A stretch of DNA of 64,000 nt from Coix lacryma-jobi var. lacryma-jobi. Its lineage: Eukaryota > Streptophyta > Magnoliopsida > Poales > Poaceae. The position numbers and the translations under genes are program-made. The DNA is taken from NCBI GenBank assembly GCA_009763385.1, contig CM019825.1, forward strand, positions 115,377,131-115,441,130, in the 5' to 3' direction. Of this stretch, positions 52,646-63,620 are shown piece after piece; positions within the stretch are counted from its first letter, which is position 1, and each line of letters opens with the position of its first letter. The notes below the pieces were generated by a model, which searched no databases, was not told where the DNA came from, and saw only the letters and a list, made by a program, of their open reading frames with translations.

Positions 52646-55600
52646 TGTGACACCCTAGTGTCAAGCACTGCATTAGGAACCACATTAGCTACTAAAGAGC
52701 ATAAGTAATGCATTGCATCATTTCATGTGCATATGAGTGCTTTTTGCCTTTTGTTTATTTATCTAGATTTTGGATTTCTATTGGTCTTGATGGTTAAAGT
52801 GGATTTCTGTTTTGGCAAATAGCTTTATAAAATAGAGAATATTGAGTAGAGTGCTTTTCATGTTGATATTTTGACCTAGTTCAAAATAGTTTATCAAATA
52901 AAAATGAGGCAAGCAAAATATTTTATGTTTCAAAACTGGCTTTGTTTATGTGGAGGTTGTAAAAATGGTTTTCAGAAAAAGTGTCTTATATGAAAGTTGT
53001 AGAGAAAATTATTTTGAGTAACTTTTATATTTGGGTCAAAGCCTGGTTTGGAGTTTTTAAAACTGTTTTTGAATGGTCAAACTTTGGAAAATCCTTGAAA
53101 AAAAAAAAGGAAACGAATTTTTCCCGCGTCTTCACTCCCAGCCCATCTGGCCTTTTCGGCCCAGCTCCGCACCGCGCCGGCCCGCTCCTGCACTCGCCCG
53201 GCGCGCGCCGCGCAGCGCCGGTCGCCGACGGCGCCGCGCCGTACGCCGCCGGCTGCGCGTGGCGCCCGCCTCTGCTCCAAATCCGCGTCCGTCCCCCGCC
53301 ACTCCCCGTTCGATCTTCGCGTGCCCGCGCAAGCAAGCATCTCCCTCGCCCACTCCCGCACCGCCTCGCCTGTCGCGCCGCCTCGCCGCTCGCGCCGTGC
53401 TGCGCGACGTCGCGTCGCCGTGGCCCCCGCCACGACCGCGCATTGCCGCCGGCCGAGCCAAAACCCGGGCACCCTTCGCTCCCTCACTCACCCGCGCTCA
53501 CAGCCCCCTCACTCGCTCCTGCCCTCACTCCCTTTCCTCTCTCTCTCGTGAACGCGCCGAGCACCCTCCCCGCGTTCGGCACCGAGAGCCCGCACCGCCG
53601 TTCCATCCACCCCCGCTCGCCGTTGTTCGATTCCTCGCGCAAGCCATTCCGTCTACACCCGAACACCGGTGCTCGCGCTAGCACCACCCGCCAAGCCTCG
53701 CTGACGCTGAAGTCTGTGGAGCGCCGCCGCGGTCGCCATCGGCACCGTCCGGAGCTCGCGACTGTTCTACATCGACCGAAGCTTCTCCGCTTCCCCTCTT
53801 CTCCGTCGAGCATCACCAAGCCAAGGCAAGGTGAGAACACCGACTAGCCTCAACGCTACCGCTCTCACCCACCTCTTCTTCCCCGGCCGAGTGCCATGGC
53901 TGTCCGCCGAGGCCATGCCCGAGGCCAAGCTTCCTCGGAGCTTCCCGAGCCAAACCGAGCCCTCCGATAGCCTCCCTAGGGTTCGAGTAAGCCTATGCCT
54001 TCCCCAATTTAACCGGCGAGCTATGGCCACCCACTGGCCAAACCAACACCACCGATAGGTTCGCCTCGTCGAGACGAGTCCATCGAGCACCACACCGCCG
54101 CCAGAGACCTCACCGCCGGCGAGCAATCGCCGGTCAACCTCTCTCCCCTGTTTCCTCTCTCTGACGGGTGGGTCCCGTTGACCAACGAACCCGCGCGTCA
54201 GCCTCACCTGGTCCATGGACCACGTTCACGCAGGCCAGCCGGGAAGATTCAAATATGTTTCCTTTTTGTTTTATTTTCCAGAAATGCTTGTTATTTTTGT
54301 GTAGCTCGTTTTAAAGTCCAAATGAAGTACTTTCAGTTTTGTTAGCTGGTTTATGAGTAGATCTATCATGGAAAAATATGAAAGTATTTTTAGTGAAAGT
54401 TTTTATTACTGTTTTTATTTAATTCAGTTTGTGAGCTTTTGTTTAGATAAATGGAAATAGGTGTTTTCTGGTTGATTTAATTCATGGGAAAATTTGTGTA
54501 AGTTTATTATCATGTTTTGCACTTGTGAAAAAATATATGAGGCACTGTTTATGTGGAAAAGTTTCTGCTATAGTTAAAAATCCTTTTTGGCCGATTTCTT
54601 AGAATAAATATTAAGGTGTTTTATATGTCGAAATAAAATGTGGGAAAAATTGTGTAGTCTCTGTATGACATGTTCAGGCTAAGAAAAATATTAAGCATGA
54701 GCTGTTGTATGAAGAATCTGAAGTTGCTTTACAACTGTACTTTTCTGTGTTTTCCTTTGGAAATTCATATAGGAAATAATATAATGTTTCTGTTCATGGA
54801 CTTTCTTGATAAATATGGAATATGGAGTAGAACCTGGAAAAATATGAAATTGAGTTTAGCACCCCTTTCCAGTAGGTTGTAGTTCAATGGGTTTAATTTG
54901 GAATAGATTTGTTTATTTTGGGTAGGCTTGTATGTTTATTCTCTGTCAGTAAATTTTCTGCAGTAAACTGTTCATGAGTAGATGCAGCTAGGAAAATTAT
55001 GAAATCTGCTGTTTGACACTTTTTGTGTGAAAAGTTAGTTCAAAGTGCCTTTTGAGCAGTTTATTTGTTCTTTTTATATCTGCTGTTCTATATTTTATTT
55101 CTGGCTGAAAATTGTTCAGTAAAGTCCAACAGGTGTTATTTGCCTTCTGGAATTTTTGTGGATTTTTCTGAATTCAGAAAAATGCACTTGCAGTTCAAAC
55201 CTGAATTTCTTTGAATTTCTAAATAAGAAATAGGTAAATTAATGGATTTTGTTTTATGAAATAAATAAGTATTTACCTCAATGTCAAAAGTGGTTCAACA
55301 AGTTGGTTTTGTTGGTTTGCAAGAAATGTTACTTTTCTTACCACCGCATCTCGCACCACGTATTATTTATTTATCATTTTCAACCGCATTGCAATAGGAT
55401 CGACAGTTCAGGATCAAGACCAGGAGCAGGAGACAAACGTCGAGCAGGAGATCCCGGAACTTCATCAAACCGAGGAAGTCGACCCCGCGGCACGACACTA
55501 ACCTGCCTGAGTGCCCCTCCCACGAGGCCTCAGTCTTCCTCAAGGCAACCCCCGGAGCATATTAAGCCTCCTATCTTTTGCAATTACAATTCCTTGAGTC

Positions 55601-57102
55601 CTTTTATATTGTGTTGCATTAGGTTTAGGAGTTGGAATGAATCCTACTTGCTGCATTACCATTCCTTGTTGTTATTGATTAATATCTACCTTGTTATCCT
55701 GTTATTTAGTTACCATGTAGAATTGCTTAGCTTGCTTAATAAAAGTAGTAGTTAAGAATGTTTTCGTAATACCCTGATGGGTAGTTACCGGATCACGGTG
55801 GCTATATTTGCTATCGTGGAAAAGAACCTGAGTAGTATGAAATACGGTCAACTGGAAGCAGGGCCACCAGTTGGAACTTGGGGCAGTCCGTCCGTTGGAT
55901 CGTGTAGGTTTGTATCGATGTTGGCCCTCGTTCATTTTTGAACGCGCCCTTTTACTTAGGGATACGTCGGTGCCGTAATCATCGACCCCAAAGCCGGTTA
56001 GAAGCTGTTCGGGCCGGTTTCGACCCGTGTCGCGCCTCTAGTATGGAAATTGCGATCTGCCGCGTGAGGCCATCGCCAGGTTCCAATTGGGCGGTCCGTG
56101 CTTTGAACCGCGACGATTACCACCACGAACAAGCATCGAGCGTTTTGCCCATGCATGGACCCGACGGGAAAAGTGTGGGCTGGTATTAAAGGTCTTTCAC
56201 CCAGCTGGTTTGGAATTCGATTCGAGTCGCCGTCTCCCCCGGTTAGTGGGAAACTATGGCGAGCTTCACCACGATACAACTCCATGTGATGTTTTAAAAG
56301 GTTCAACTAAAAATGTGGATAAGTCAACTGGATATGGTTATATTATTGTTTGTTAGACTCAAGTGTGTGCATAGTTCAGGTGCAAACCTAGAGTAAAGAA
56401 ATAGGTCTAAAAATGACAGCTCTCAGCAATATCATTAAATCCTCACTTATCTTAATTTGAGCTTTTCGCAACTAAAGATCCCAGATCCACCCAAAAAGCC
56501 TTGCATACCTTGGTGTCTTTTTTTTTCAGTTGGACGGGTAAGTCTAGCTGAGTACATTCCGTACTCAGGGTTTATCCCGTTTGTTGCAGATGGCCAGGTC
56601 TACTTTGGCTATTGTAAGCACTGCCTCTACCCGGTGGAAGGTGATGAGGAGTAGGCCCAGGGCAGGGTCGTCCAGAAGCTTCCCCTTTTCTTTTGCTGGT
56701 CTGAGACTCCTAGTGGCACATTATCATAAAAGGGAAGAGTGAGTTGTGTTGAGTTGGATTTGTCAAACAATGTTTATTTGGACCATGTGTGTTGGTCGAG
56801 TTTTTCAAACTATTTCAGCTTCCGCACTTTTAAATTCGGTATTGTAATACTCTGTCTGGTATTGTGATAAACTCCGTTTTAAATTCGCCACTCTGATACT
56901 TAAATTCAGGTTCCTTTTCTTTGTGATGTATCTTTTGTGAATGTAATCTTGAACATGCAATCTGTATGTTGTACGGTGATGATAGAAATCCTTCGAGATT
57001 TCCGGACTACCGGGGGGTTATATGGTTCAAGTATGAGTCGAAGTCAGACGGATTTGACTAAGACGGTACTTGAGCTCTTATAATCAGGACGGTTCCGCCA
57101 CA
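52646..57102 (+). repeat. 5' LTR of Tekay element
   Basis: TGTGACACCCTAGTG...GGTTCCGCCACA, about 4.46 kb, in the long range known for Tekay-type LTRs. Internally it is a mosaic: AT-rich 5' part, a CG-rich tract (53110-54200), an AT-rich stretch with weak coding look (54240-55300), then ordinary sequence. The long frames in the CG-rich tract are low-complexity Arg/Pro/Ala and I do not call them genes. Confidence 0.85.
53110..54200 (+). other. CG-rich, promoter-like tract in Tekay LTR
   Basis: About 1.1 kb of strongly C+G-rich, pyrimidine-biased sequence with abundant CG dinucleotides in an otherwise AT-rich LTR. It resembles a plant 5' untranslated exon region (CTCCCTC, CCGCC runs); AAGGTGAGAAC at 53826-53835 could be a splice donor. 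No conserved protein domain is visible in any frame. Confidence 0.5.
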
Positions 57103-57104
57103 GC

Positions 57105-57116
57105 TGGTATCGGAGC
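57105..57116 (+). other. Primer-binding site of Tekay element
   Basis: TGGTATCGGAGC two bases after the LTR end. A variant of the Met-type PBS with one difference (CAGAGC to CGGAGC). Confidence 0.8.
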
Positions 57117-57695
57117 ATGGTTCAAGTGATTACCTCCGTAAAGAGCTATTTTTGAACTAAAATGGGTATTTCCAAAATATTTTCAAAACTATTTTCAATT
57201 ACTAAGTGTGCCCAGTTCATCCTTAAGCCTATACTAGGATTCAGGTGGTTTAACTGCTAACAGGGTTCAGGGTTTTGCTTCATATGCTGGATCTTTTTTG
57301 CTGGTCCATTCTCGGGAAAAGAGAATGCGTCGATCGCGAAAACATGCATAAAATGATTTTGTGAGATATGAGAGCATGAACAGTCCAACCGTCGGTCTAG
57401 GTGAGAGTTCTTATACCAAGTATGTGCGAGCTCCACGCAGACACATAGGAGGGTATCAATGTTTTTGAGGGTGTTCTTATGTTGGTGCATGGTGTTTAGT
57501 GTTGGCTTCTATGTATTTTGCGCATATTAGCAATGCTCAAATTGTTTTATCATTGGGATTGCTTTGGGTGAAATGAATCTTCTGCAGGTACGATAAACTG
57601 TGCGATCGAGTAGAACGTGTAGATAACGCATGAGAGATCGTTCTTGCCACCGACTAGAACGTTAGGACTTACGAGTCATGTTAGTGAGTGAGAAC
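57117..57695 (+). other. Tekay leader
   Basis: Non-coding between PBS and the predicted intron. No frame with family resemblance. Confidence 0.6.
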
Positions 57696-57832
57696 GTAAG
57701 TACGATCATGCATCATGTTTATATTCTTGCATTTACATTACCTCCCCTTAATTAAAAGTTGTCTCTTTTATATAAAAAATTTGCCAACTTAATATCCGTC
57801 TCACGAGAGTTCGAAACCCTTTTGTTCTACAG
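57696..57832 (+). other. Predicted intron before the H3-like frame
   Basis: GTAAGT at 57696-57701 is a consensus splice donor. CCCTTTTGTTCTACAG at 57817-57832 is a strong acceptor with a pyrimidine tract, and the ATG of the next frame follows it directly. Length 137 bp, AT-rich. Prediction from sequence only. Confidence 0.5.
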
Positions 57833-58854
57833 ATGGCCCGGACTAAGCTGACCGCTCGCAAGGCCACCGGAGGTAGAGGGAGTTCGCGTCACCGCTTGGC
57901 CACCAAGCTGACCCGGAAGACGTTCTTGTCCTACTTCGGATTGCCGACTATCCTTTGGAGGATTCTGCAGGCCGTGGGCTATGAGGAAGGACAGGAGCCC
58001 AGGTAGGTACTCATGGCAGAAGGAGATTACGGGCAGGATTCCTTGGTCATGGTGGAGATCAAAGTCAAAGCTTTGCCCGCCAAGCCCCACTGGACAGGAT
58101 GGACGGAGATCACCAGAGGCACATGTGCCAAGGATGGAGCCAACAGGGCAGCTATAACTTGTGCTGAAGGATATCATCGCCCGTTTCCCCGCCGACCTAG
58201 CTAGCGCTATGGCAGGAGTGTTCCCCCGTGGATCACTTTTCCATTGCGCTGGAAGCAGACTTCTGGAGTCAGTCTTGACAGGGAGCCCAGAGGAGAGGTT
58301 CTACTGCGAGACGCCTGCGATGAGCGCCACCGGAGCTTTGTTGGGTGTATGTGAGAGTTGGAGCACACTCTGAGAGCGTGTCCTTCACCCTCACCGCCAC
58401 CTACCAGAGCAAGAGGAGGAAGCTACAGGAAGAGTTTGATGCCGAGGTAGCTCGTCTCCAGGAGAGGATTCAGCAGATCACCCTTGAGCGTGACGACGGC
58501 CCGACTACAGCAGCAGCACAGGCCACTGCCAGGACCGTTGCAGAGCAGATGTACCTGACTACCGCCCTTCAGAGGGATGAGGCCCGCACCACGCTCGACC
58601 AGCTCAGAGAGGGAGCCCACCTCTTGATACAGCAGATCCATGGACAGCAGGCTACATCGACCAGCTCCACGGAGGCAGTACACCAGATGCATCATGCCGC
58701 ACAGGAGGCCGCCGCCCCAGCCGCAGCCGAGGCCCCGGATCCCCAGGACGGAGAGGTCCTTGGTCCCGACACCCCACCGGAGGAGGATCACGCTGACGAG
58801 CCAATGATCGACGTCGACGCAGAGGACGCCGCATCCGCCGCTGGAGACGCCTGA
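57833..58854 (+). pseudogene. Extra pre-gag frame: histone-H3-like N-terminus, globular part, coiled coil, acidic tail
   Basis: The ATG frame 57833-58003 (56 codons, then TAG) starts MARTKLTARKATGG, 12 of 14 residues identical to histone H3 (the Lys4 and Lys9 equivalents kept), then RHRLATKLTRK, echoing H3 LATKAARK. The remainder continues in other frames: GDYGQDSLVMVEIKVKALPA, HWTGWTEITRGTCAKDGANR (58013-58204), DIIARFPADLASAMAGVFPR (58161-58373). Then an open 169-codon frame (58345-58854) has a coiled coil (KRRKLQEEFDAEVARLQERI) and an acidic tail (PEEDHADEPMIDVDAED). Frames of this sort precede gag in some plant Gypsy elements; their role is unknown to me. At least three shifts or stops are present. 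Confidence 0.7.
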
Positions 58855-59164
58855 GCGCTAGTTTGCTAGGAGTCGTTTTCTTTTGTATAGCTTGAGCACG
58901 CTCGCTAAGTGATGTAACACTCGAAACATGTGTTGGTTTTATGTTTGAGATGTTGGATGGCATGTATGGCTTTTGGGACAAAGTCCAGACTTCGATCTGG
59001 CATCTTTTATGGAGATTCGTCGTTGCATGTCTAATTTCAAGCAATTATTCTGTGATGTTGTATGGAAATGAGTAATTATACTTGGTCGTGTGCTAATTTT
59101 CGAATTATGTACAGCGCAGTTTTTATTCATGGTCAATGTAACATCACCTAATGGTTGCTTATTA
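58855..59164 (+). other. Spacer between extra frame and gag
   Basis: 310 bp, AT-rich, no gene. GGATATGCAG just upstream of the gag body could be a splice acceptor. Confidence 0.5.
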
Positions 59165-60205
59165 ATGGGATATGCAGATGCCGGCAACACTCGCAGCCAA
59201 CGCGGACAGGGGGCAGGACAGGAGGAGAACTTGCCACCTCCCCCACCGCCGCCGATGACGCCGGAAGCATTTTTCGGCCAGTTCTTGGGCAGCCAAAGGA
59301 ACATGGAGGAGATGCAGAGGCACATGGAGGCCACCCTCCGCAATATCGCTAACAACACTGCGCAGCAGCATCATCAACGCCAAGGCCCAGAGCCCAACCA
59401 GTACAGCTCCTACCGTGACTTCTTGGACACCCGTCCCCCGGTGTTCAAGGAAGTCACCGAACCGCTTGAGGCTGATGAATGGCTCAACTCCATCACCTAG
59501 AAGTTCCGTCTGCTTTGGCTGACGGAAGAGCTCAAGGCAGAGTATGCCGCGCACATGTTGGAAGGACCCGCAGGTTTGTGGTGGGCCCAGTACCGTGCAT
59601 CCTTGCCTGCAAATACACGTGTCACCTGGGATCAGTTCTCGACGGCTATGCGCAACCACTACATCCCTAGCGGTTTGATGGAGATGAAGATTGCAGAGTT
59701 CATGAGGTTGTCTCAGGGAACCAGATCTATGTCCGAGTATCTGCAGCTTCAACAACCTAGCTCGCTACGCCCCAGACTTTGTCAACACTGAGGCCAAGAA
59801 GATCGCAAGCTTCAACGTGGCATGAGCGCCGCCATGCTTTCAAAGAGGGTAACAGTCACGCACCACCTTCAGTGACTTTGTCAGTGACTGCCTAAATCAA
59901 GAGGCCAATGACAGCAGGCTGGCGACAGAGACCCATCGTTGTGCGAACGAAGGAGGTTCGTCTCAACAGAGGGCCCTTTCGGAGCACGCACCCCGTATCG
60001 CCCGCCAGTGGCTGGAGCAAGGTTTCGTCCCCCGCAGAGAGGAAGATCACTACCAACGACCCCGTCCCAGTTTTCAGAAGCCCTACACTGCTCCTCTGAT
60101 GCAGAACAAGAATAAGGCAGGAAGTGTAGGAGGCCCCAAGACTCCATATGTGATTGGGCCATGTTACAACTATGGTCAGACGGGACACCTGTCACGTTAG
60201 CCCTC
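59165..60205 (+). pseudogene. Tekay gag, broken
   Basis: ATG at 59165 (MGYADAGNT). Then a Pro run, PEAFFGQFLGSQRNMEEMQR, YSSYRDFLDTRPPVFKEVTE, PLEADEWLNSIT with a TAG in place of Glu/Gln (59498), then KFRLLWLTEELKAEYAAHML, EGPAGLWWAQYRASLPANTR and WDQFSTAMRNHYIPSGLMEM. It shifts frame near 59753 (ARYAPDFVNTEAKKIASF). The zinc knuckle near 60160 reads PCYNYGQTGHLSR: the second Cys is Tyr and a stop follows, so zinc binding is lost. Confidence 0.88.
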
Positions 60206-60710
60206 GTCCAAAGAAGCAGTACACCCAGCCTCCACCTCGCGCAGGTCATGTGCATCACACCACCGTGGAGGAAGTGCCGGAAGGAGAGCCTGTCACCGCT
60301 GGTACGTTTCTTGTTAATCAATGCCCCGCAGTTGTGCTGTTTGATTCTGGAGCATCGCATTCTTTCATAAGTGAGAACTTGTTTTGAGAAGTAATCTTGA
60401 GTTGGTAGAGTTAGATCGGGGATATCAGATAAGTTCCGCCGGAGCTGTTCTCTCCGCGCGTAAAATGGCTAAAGGAGTGGAAATGACTTTTGGGGATAAG
60501 AAGGCCATAGTGGATCCCATCGTAATCCCTGGTCTGGGTTTGGATGTGATCTTAGGTATGGGTTGGATGAAACTCTGGAAGGTCAATCTTGACGTCGCAG
60601 AGCGAATAGTTTCTATGGTTAGTCCCCGGAATGGGTCTACCTTTCGGTTTAAGTTACCCCGAAACCCCACGAGATCGGAGTGTTGTTCAACGTCACCGCA
60701 AAACAGATAG
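60154..60710 (+). pseudogene. Tekay aspartic protease, two frames
   Basis: First frame (60154-60387): VTAGTFLVNQCPAVVLFDSG followed by ASHSFIS, with catalytic DSG intact. It stops after ENLF. Second frame (60384-60710): LVELDRGYQISSAGAVLSAR, DPIVIPGLGLDVILGMGWMK. One small indel separates them. Confidence 0.87.
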
Positions 60711-60723
60711 CTGAGATCTCAGT

Positions 60724-61680
60724 AGTAGTGTTTGAGTTTCGGATGTTTTTCCTGATGAGTTGCCTGGACTACCGCCGGATAGGGATGTGGAGTTTGCTAT
60801 AGAGTTAGTCCCTGGAACGGCACCCATATCTCGGAGACCGTATAGGATGCACGCTAAAGAGTTAGCAGAGCTCAAAGTTCAGTTGCAAGAGCTTTTGGAT
60901 AAGGGTTTGATACGCCCTAGTTCGTCACCTTGGGGATGTCCCGCTATCTTTGTGAAGAAGAAGGATAAAACTTTGAGGATGTGTGTGGATTACAGACCGT
61001 TGAATGCAGTAACTATAAAGAACAAATATCCCTTACCCCGAATCGATGTCTTGTTTGATCAGTTATCAAAGGCAAAGTGTTCTCCAAGATCGACCTGAGA
61101 TCAGGATACCATCAGATTAAGATCAGAAGAGAAGATATACCAAAAACAGCTTTCTCTACCAGATATGGACTCTATGAGTATCTCGTTATGTCCTTGGATT
61201 GACCAATGCACCGGCACATTTCATGTACCTGATGAATTCGGTCTTCATGCCAGAGTTAGATAAGTTCGTTGTTGTAGTGTTCATCGATGATATCTTGGTA
61301 TACTCTGAGAAAATGAGAAGGATCATGCTGAGCATCTACGAGTTGTTTTGACCCGGCTTCGAGAGCACAAGTTATATGCTAAGTTCAGTAAGTGTGAGTT
61401 TTGGTTAAAGAAGGTACCTTTCCTTGGTCACGTCCTTTCAGAGGAAGGGATCTCTGTAGACCCTTCTAAGGTGCAAGAGGTTATGGATTGGGAAGCACCC
61501 ACAAGTGTTTTTGAGGTTCGCAGCTTTTTGGGTTTGGCTGGATACTACCGTCGGTTCATTCCGGATTTTTCGAGAATAGCCAAACCTATGACCCGTTTAA
61601 CGCAGAAAAACAAGAAGTTCGAATGGACTCCAGAGTGGAAACAGCTTTTCGCACTCTGCGAACGTTGTTGACTTCCGCGC
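60724..61680 (+). pseudogene. Tekay reverse transcriptase, frameshifted
   Basis: 60760-61098 covers LPGLPPDRDVEFAIELVPGT-type start, ISRRPYRMHAKELAELKVQL, PSSSPWGCPAIFVKKKDKTL, RMCVDYRPLNAVTIKNKYPL. The next frame has KIDLRSGYHQIKIR and a stop in SFGLTNAP (near 61196). The catalytic FIDDILVYSE is at 61280-61310, and 61348-61671 has the thumb: EFWLKKVPFLGHVLSEEGIS, RSFLGLAGYYRRFIPDFSRI. All core motifs exist but in three frames. Confidence 0.9.
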
Positions 61681-61683
61681 CTG

Positions 61684-62223
61684 TTGGCTCAGCCAAACTT
61701 AGAGGAACCTTTTGATGTGTTTTGTGACGCATCCAAGATTGGACTTGGATGTGTGCTCATGCAGAATGGGAGAGTTATAGCATATGCTTCGCGCCAGTTG
61801 CGACCACATGAAGAGAATTATCCCACTCATGATTTGGAATTGGCAGCCGTCGTGCATGCACTCAAGATCTGGAGGCATTACCTTATGGGAAACCTATGTC
61901 ATGTGTACACTGATCATAAAAGTCTGAAATATATCTTCACCCAGCCAGAGTTGAACATGAGGCAGAGAAGATGGTTAGAGTTGATTAAGGATTACAACCT
62001 TGAAGTGCATTACCACCCCGGAAAAGCAAACGTGGTAGCAGATGCCTTGAGTCGCAAGACTCATTGCAACTCCCTACAACCACTATTGGACGGATGGATT
62101 CAACCTTATGCACCCGTTATGTTAAACAATATCACCACACAGTGCACCCGGAAAGTGACATCATCGAAGGACAAAGGACCGATGAAGAGATCTGTCAGAT
62201 CAAGAAGAGGTGGAAACCAGTAG
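61684..62223 (+). CDS. Tekay RNase H (open 179 codons)
   Basis: Degrades RNA in the RNA-DNA hybrid. It contains EEPFDVFCDASKIGLGCVLM (first Asp), RVIAYASRQLRPHEENYPTH, DLELAAVVHALKIWRHYLMG (Glu), VYTDHKSLKYIFTQ (Asp) and YHPGKANVVADALSRK (last Asp). So the four catalytic acidic residues are present in one frame. The end runs into the tether toward the integrase. It is part of the polyprotein, so the ATG is only the first in the open segment. Confidence 0.88.
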   Translation: MAQPNLEEPFDVFCDASKIGLGCVLMQNGRVIAYASRQLRPHEENYPTHDLELAAVVHALKIWRHYLMGNLCHVYTDHKSLKYIFTQPELNMRQRRWLELIKDYNLEVHYHPGKANVVADALSRKTHCNSLQPLLDGWIQPYAPVMLNNITTQCTRKVTSSKDKGPMKRSVRSRRGGNQ

Positions 62224-63400
62224 TTCTTTGAACTTCAGGACTGATGAACAGGGAATCTTGTGGTATACCAGATGTTGGTTGTTTCCTAAGGACACAGAGC
62301 TGAAAGAAAGAATTCTGAATGAAGCTCACAATTCAAAGTTATCTATCCATCCAGGAAGCAGTAAGATGTACCAAGATCTGAGAACAAGGTACTGGTGGTC
62401 TAGGATGAAGAAGGAAGTTGCAGCTTATGTTGCAAGGTGTGATACTTGCTGCAGGATAAAAGCTATACATCTGAGACCTGCCGGATGTTACAGCCGTTAT
62501 CTATTCCAGAGTGGAAGTGGGAAGAGATTAGTATGGATTCGTCACAGGTCTTCCCCCACACAAAAGGGAAATGATTCTATCTGGGTTATCGTGGATCGGT
62601 TATCTAAAGTGGCTCACTTCATACCAGTTAAGACGACCCACCGACCGCATCAGTATGCAGACCTGTACATTCAGAATATCTTGAGGTTACATGGAGTTCC
62701 GAAAAGGATTGTCTCTGATAGAGGACCCCAGTTCATAGCACGTTTTTGGGAATAGTTGCACAAGGAGCTAGGAACCAAGTTGGTAAGAAGTTCCGCTTAT
62801 CACCCCCAACCACAGGACAAACAGAGAGAGTGAATCAGATTTTGGAAGATTACCCTCAGAGCTTGTGTTTTATCATCAGGAGAATCATGGGAGAAATGGT
62901 TACCCCTTGCCGAGTTTTCGTATAACAACAGCTACCAAGAAAGTATAAAGATGACACCTTTTGAAGTACTATACGGACGAAGATGCAGAACCCGGTCGGT
63001 AAATTGGGTTGAATCAGGATCGAGGATTTTATGGGTCAGATTATGTAAAGGATGCTGAAGAGATTGTGCAAAAGGTACAACAACATATCAAAGCAGCGCA
63101 ATCCCGACAGAAAAGTTACGCTGACACACGGAGGAGAACCTTGGAATTCAAGTCGGAGACTATGTTTACCTCAAAGTCTCACCCATGAGGAAAGTCCAAC
63201 GTTTTGGAATTAAGAAAAAGCTAGCACCTCGATATGTGGGACTGTATCAGATCGTAGCTAAAAAGGGAGAAGTGGCATATGAAGTGCAGTTACCCCCAGA
63301 GATGGGCGCAGTCTTCCCAGTGTTCCATGTGTCCTAGTTGAACAAGTGTCTTCGAGTTCCAGAACAACAAGAAGTTCAGGCCCCAGATGTCGCAATCAGA
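62210..63400 (+). pseudogene. Tekay integrase, frameshifted
   Basis: The frame 62210-62755 has the HHCC zinc site (EAHNSKLSIHPGSSKMYQDL, then CDTCCRIKA), SIWVIVDRLSKVAHFIPVKT and ILRLHGVPKRIVSDRGPQF with the second Asp, and stops after RFWE (TAG replacing Gln). The segment with the first Asp (usually MDFI) is frame-damaged (62490-62560). Later pieces include the DDE Glu context (near 62830), FAYNNSYQESIK (about 62920-62955) and the GPF/Y-type module (KKLAPRYVGLYQIVAKKG, 63215-63270). Confidence 0.87.
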
Positions 63401-63583
63401 TCAGATCTAGAATACTATGAACACCTCGGGAGATAATGGACACCAAGACCCGAGAAACGCAACCGAACAGTGAAGACTTACAAGATTCTCTGGAGCAACC
63501 ACGGACCCAACGATGCGACATGGAAAAACGAGGAGTACTTGCGAGTGAACTATCCCGCTTTTTATAAAGATGGTATGTAACTC
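63401..63583 (+). pseudogene. Chromodomain-like C-terminus of Tekay pol
   Basis: After a stop at 63434, TVKTYKILWSNHGPNDATWK and NEEYLRVNYPAFYKD match the end of group-II chromodomains of plant chromoviruses (K-V-x-W-x-x-H..EATWE). Chromodomains of these elements can guide integration to marked chromatin. The N-terminal strand is degenerate. Confidence 0.75.
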
Positions 63584-63605
63584 AAAATCTCGGGACGAGA
63601 TTTCT

Positions 63606-63620
63606 TTAAGGGGGGAAGGG
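63606..63620 (+). other. Polypurine tract of Tekay element
   Basis: TTAAGGGGGGAAGGG immediately before the 3' LTR at 63621. Confidence 0.88.

Noticed and set aside
53073..53847. Overlapping open frames of 200-290 codons, Arg/Pro/Ala-rich
   Set aside because: They lie in a CG-rich LTR tract, exist in several frames and on both strands at once, and show low-complexity composition without any domain. Length follows from few stop codons in CG-rich DNA.
57833..58003. A genuine histone H3 gene fragment captured by the element
   Set aside because: Similarity ends after about 30 residues; the H3 core fold is absent and the frame continues into an unrelated coiled-coil protein, so tail mimicry fits better than gene capture.
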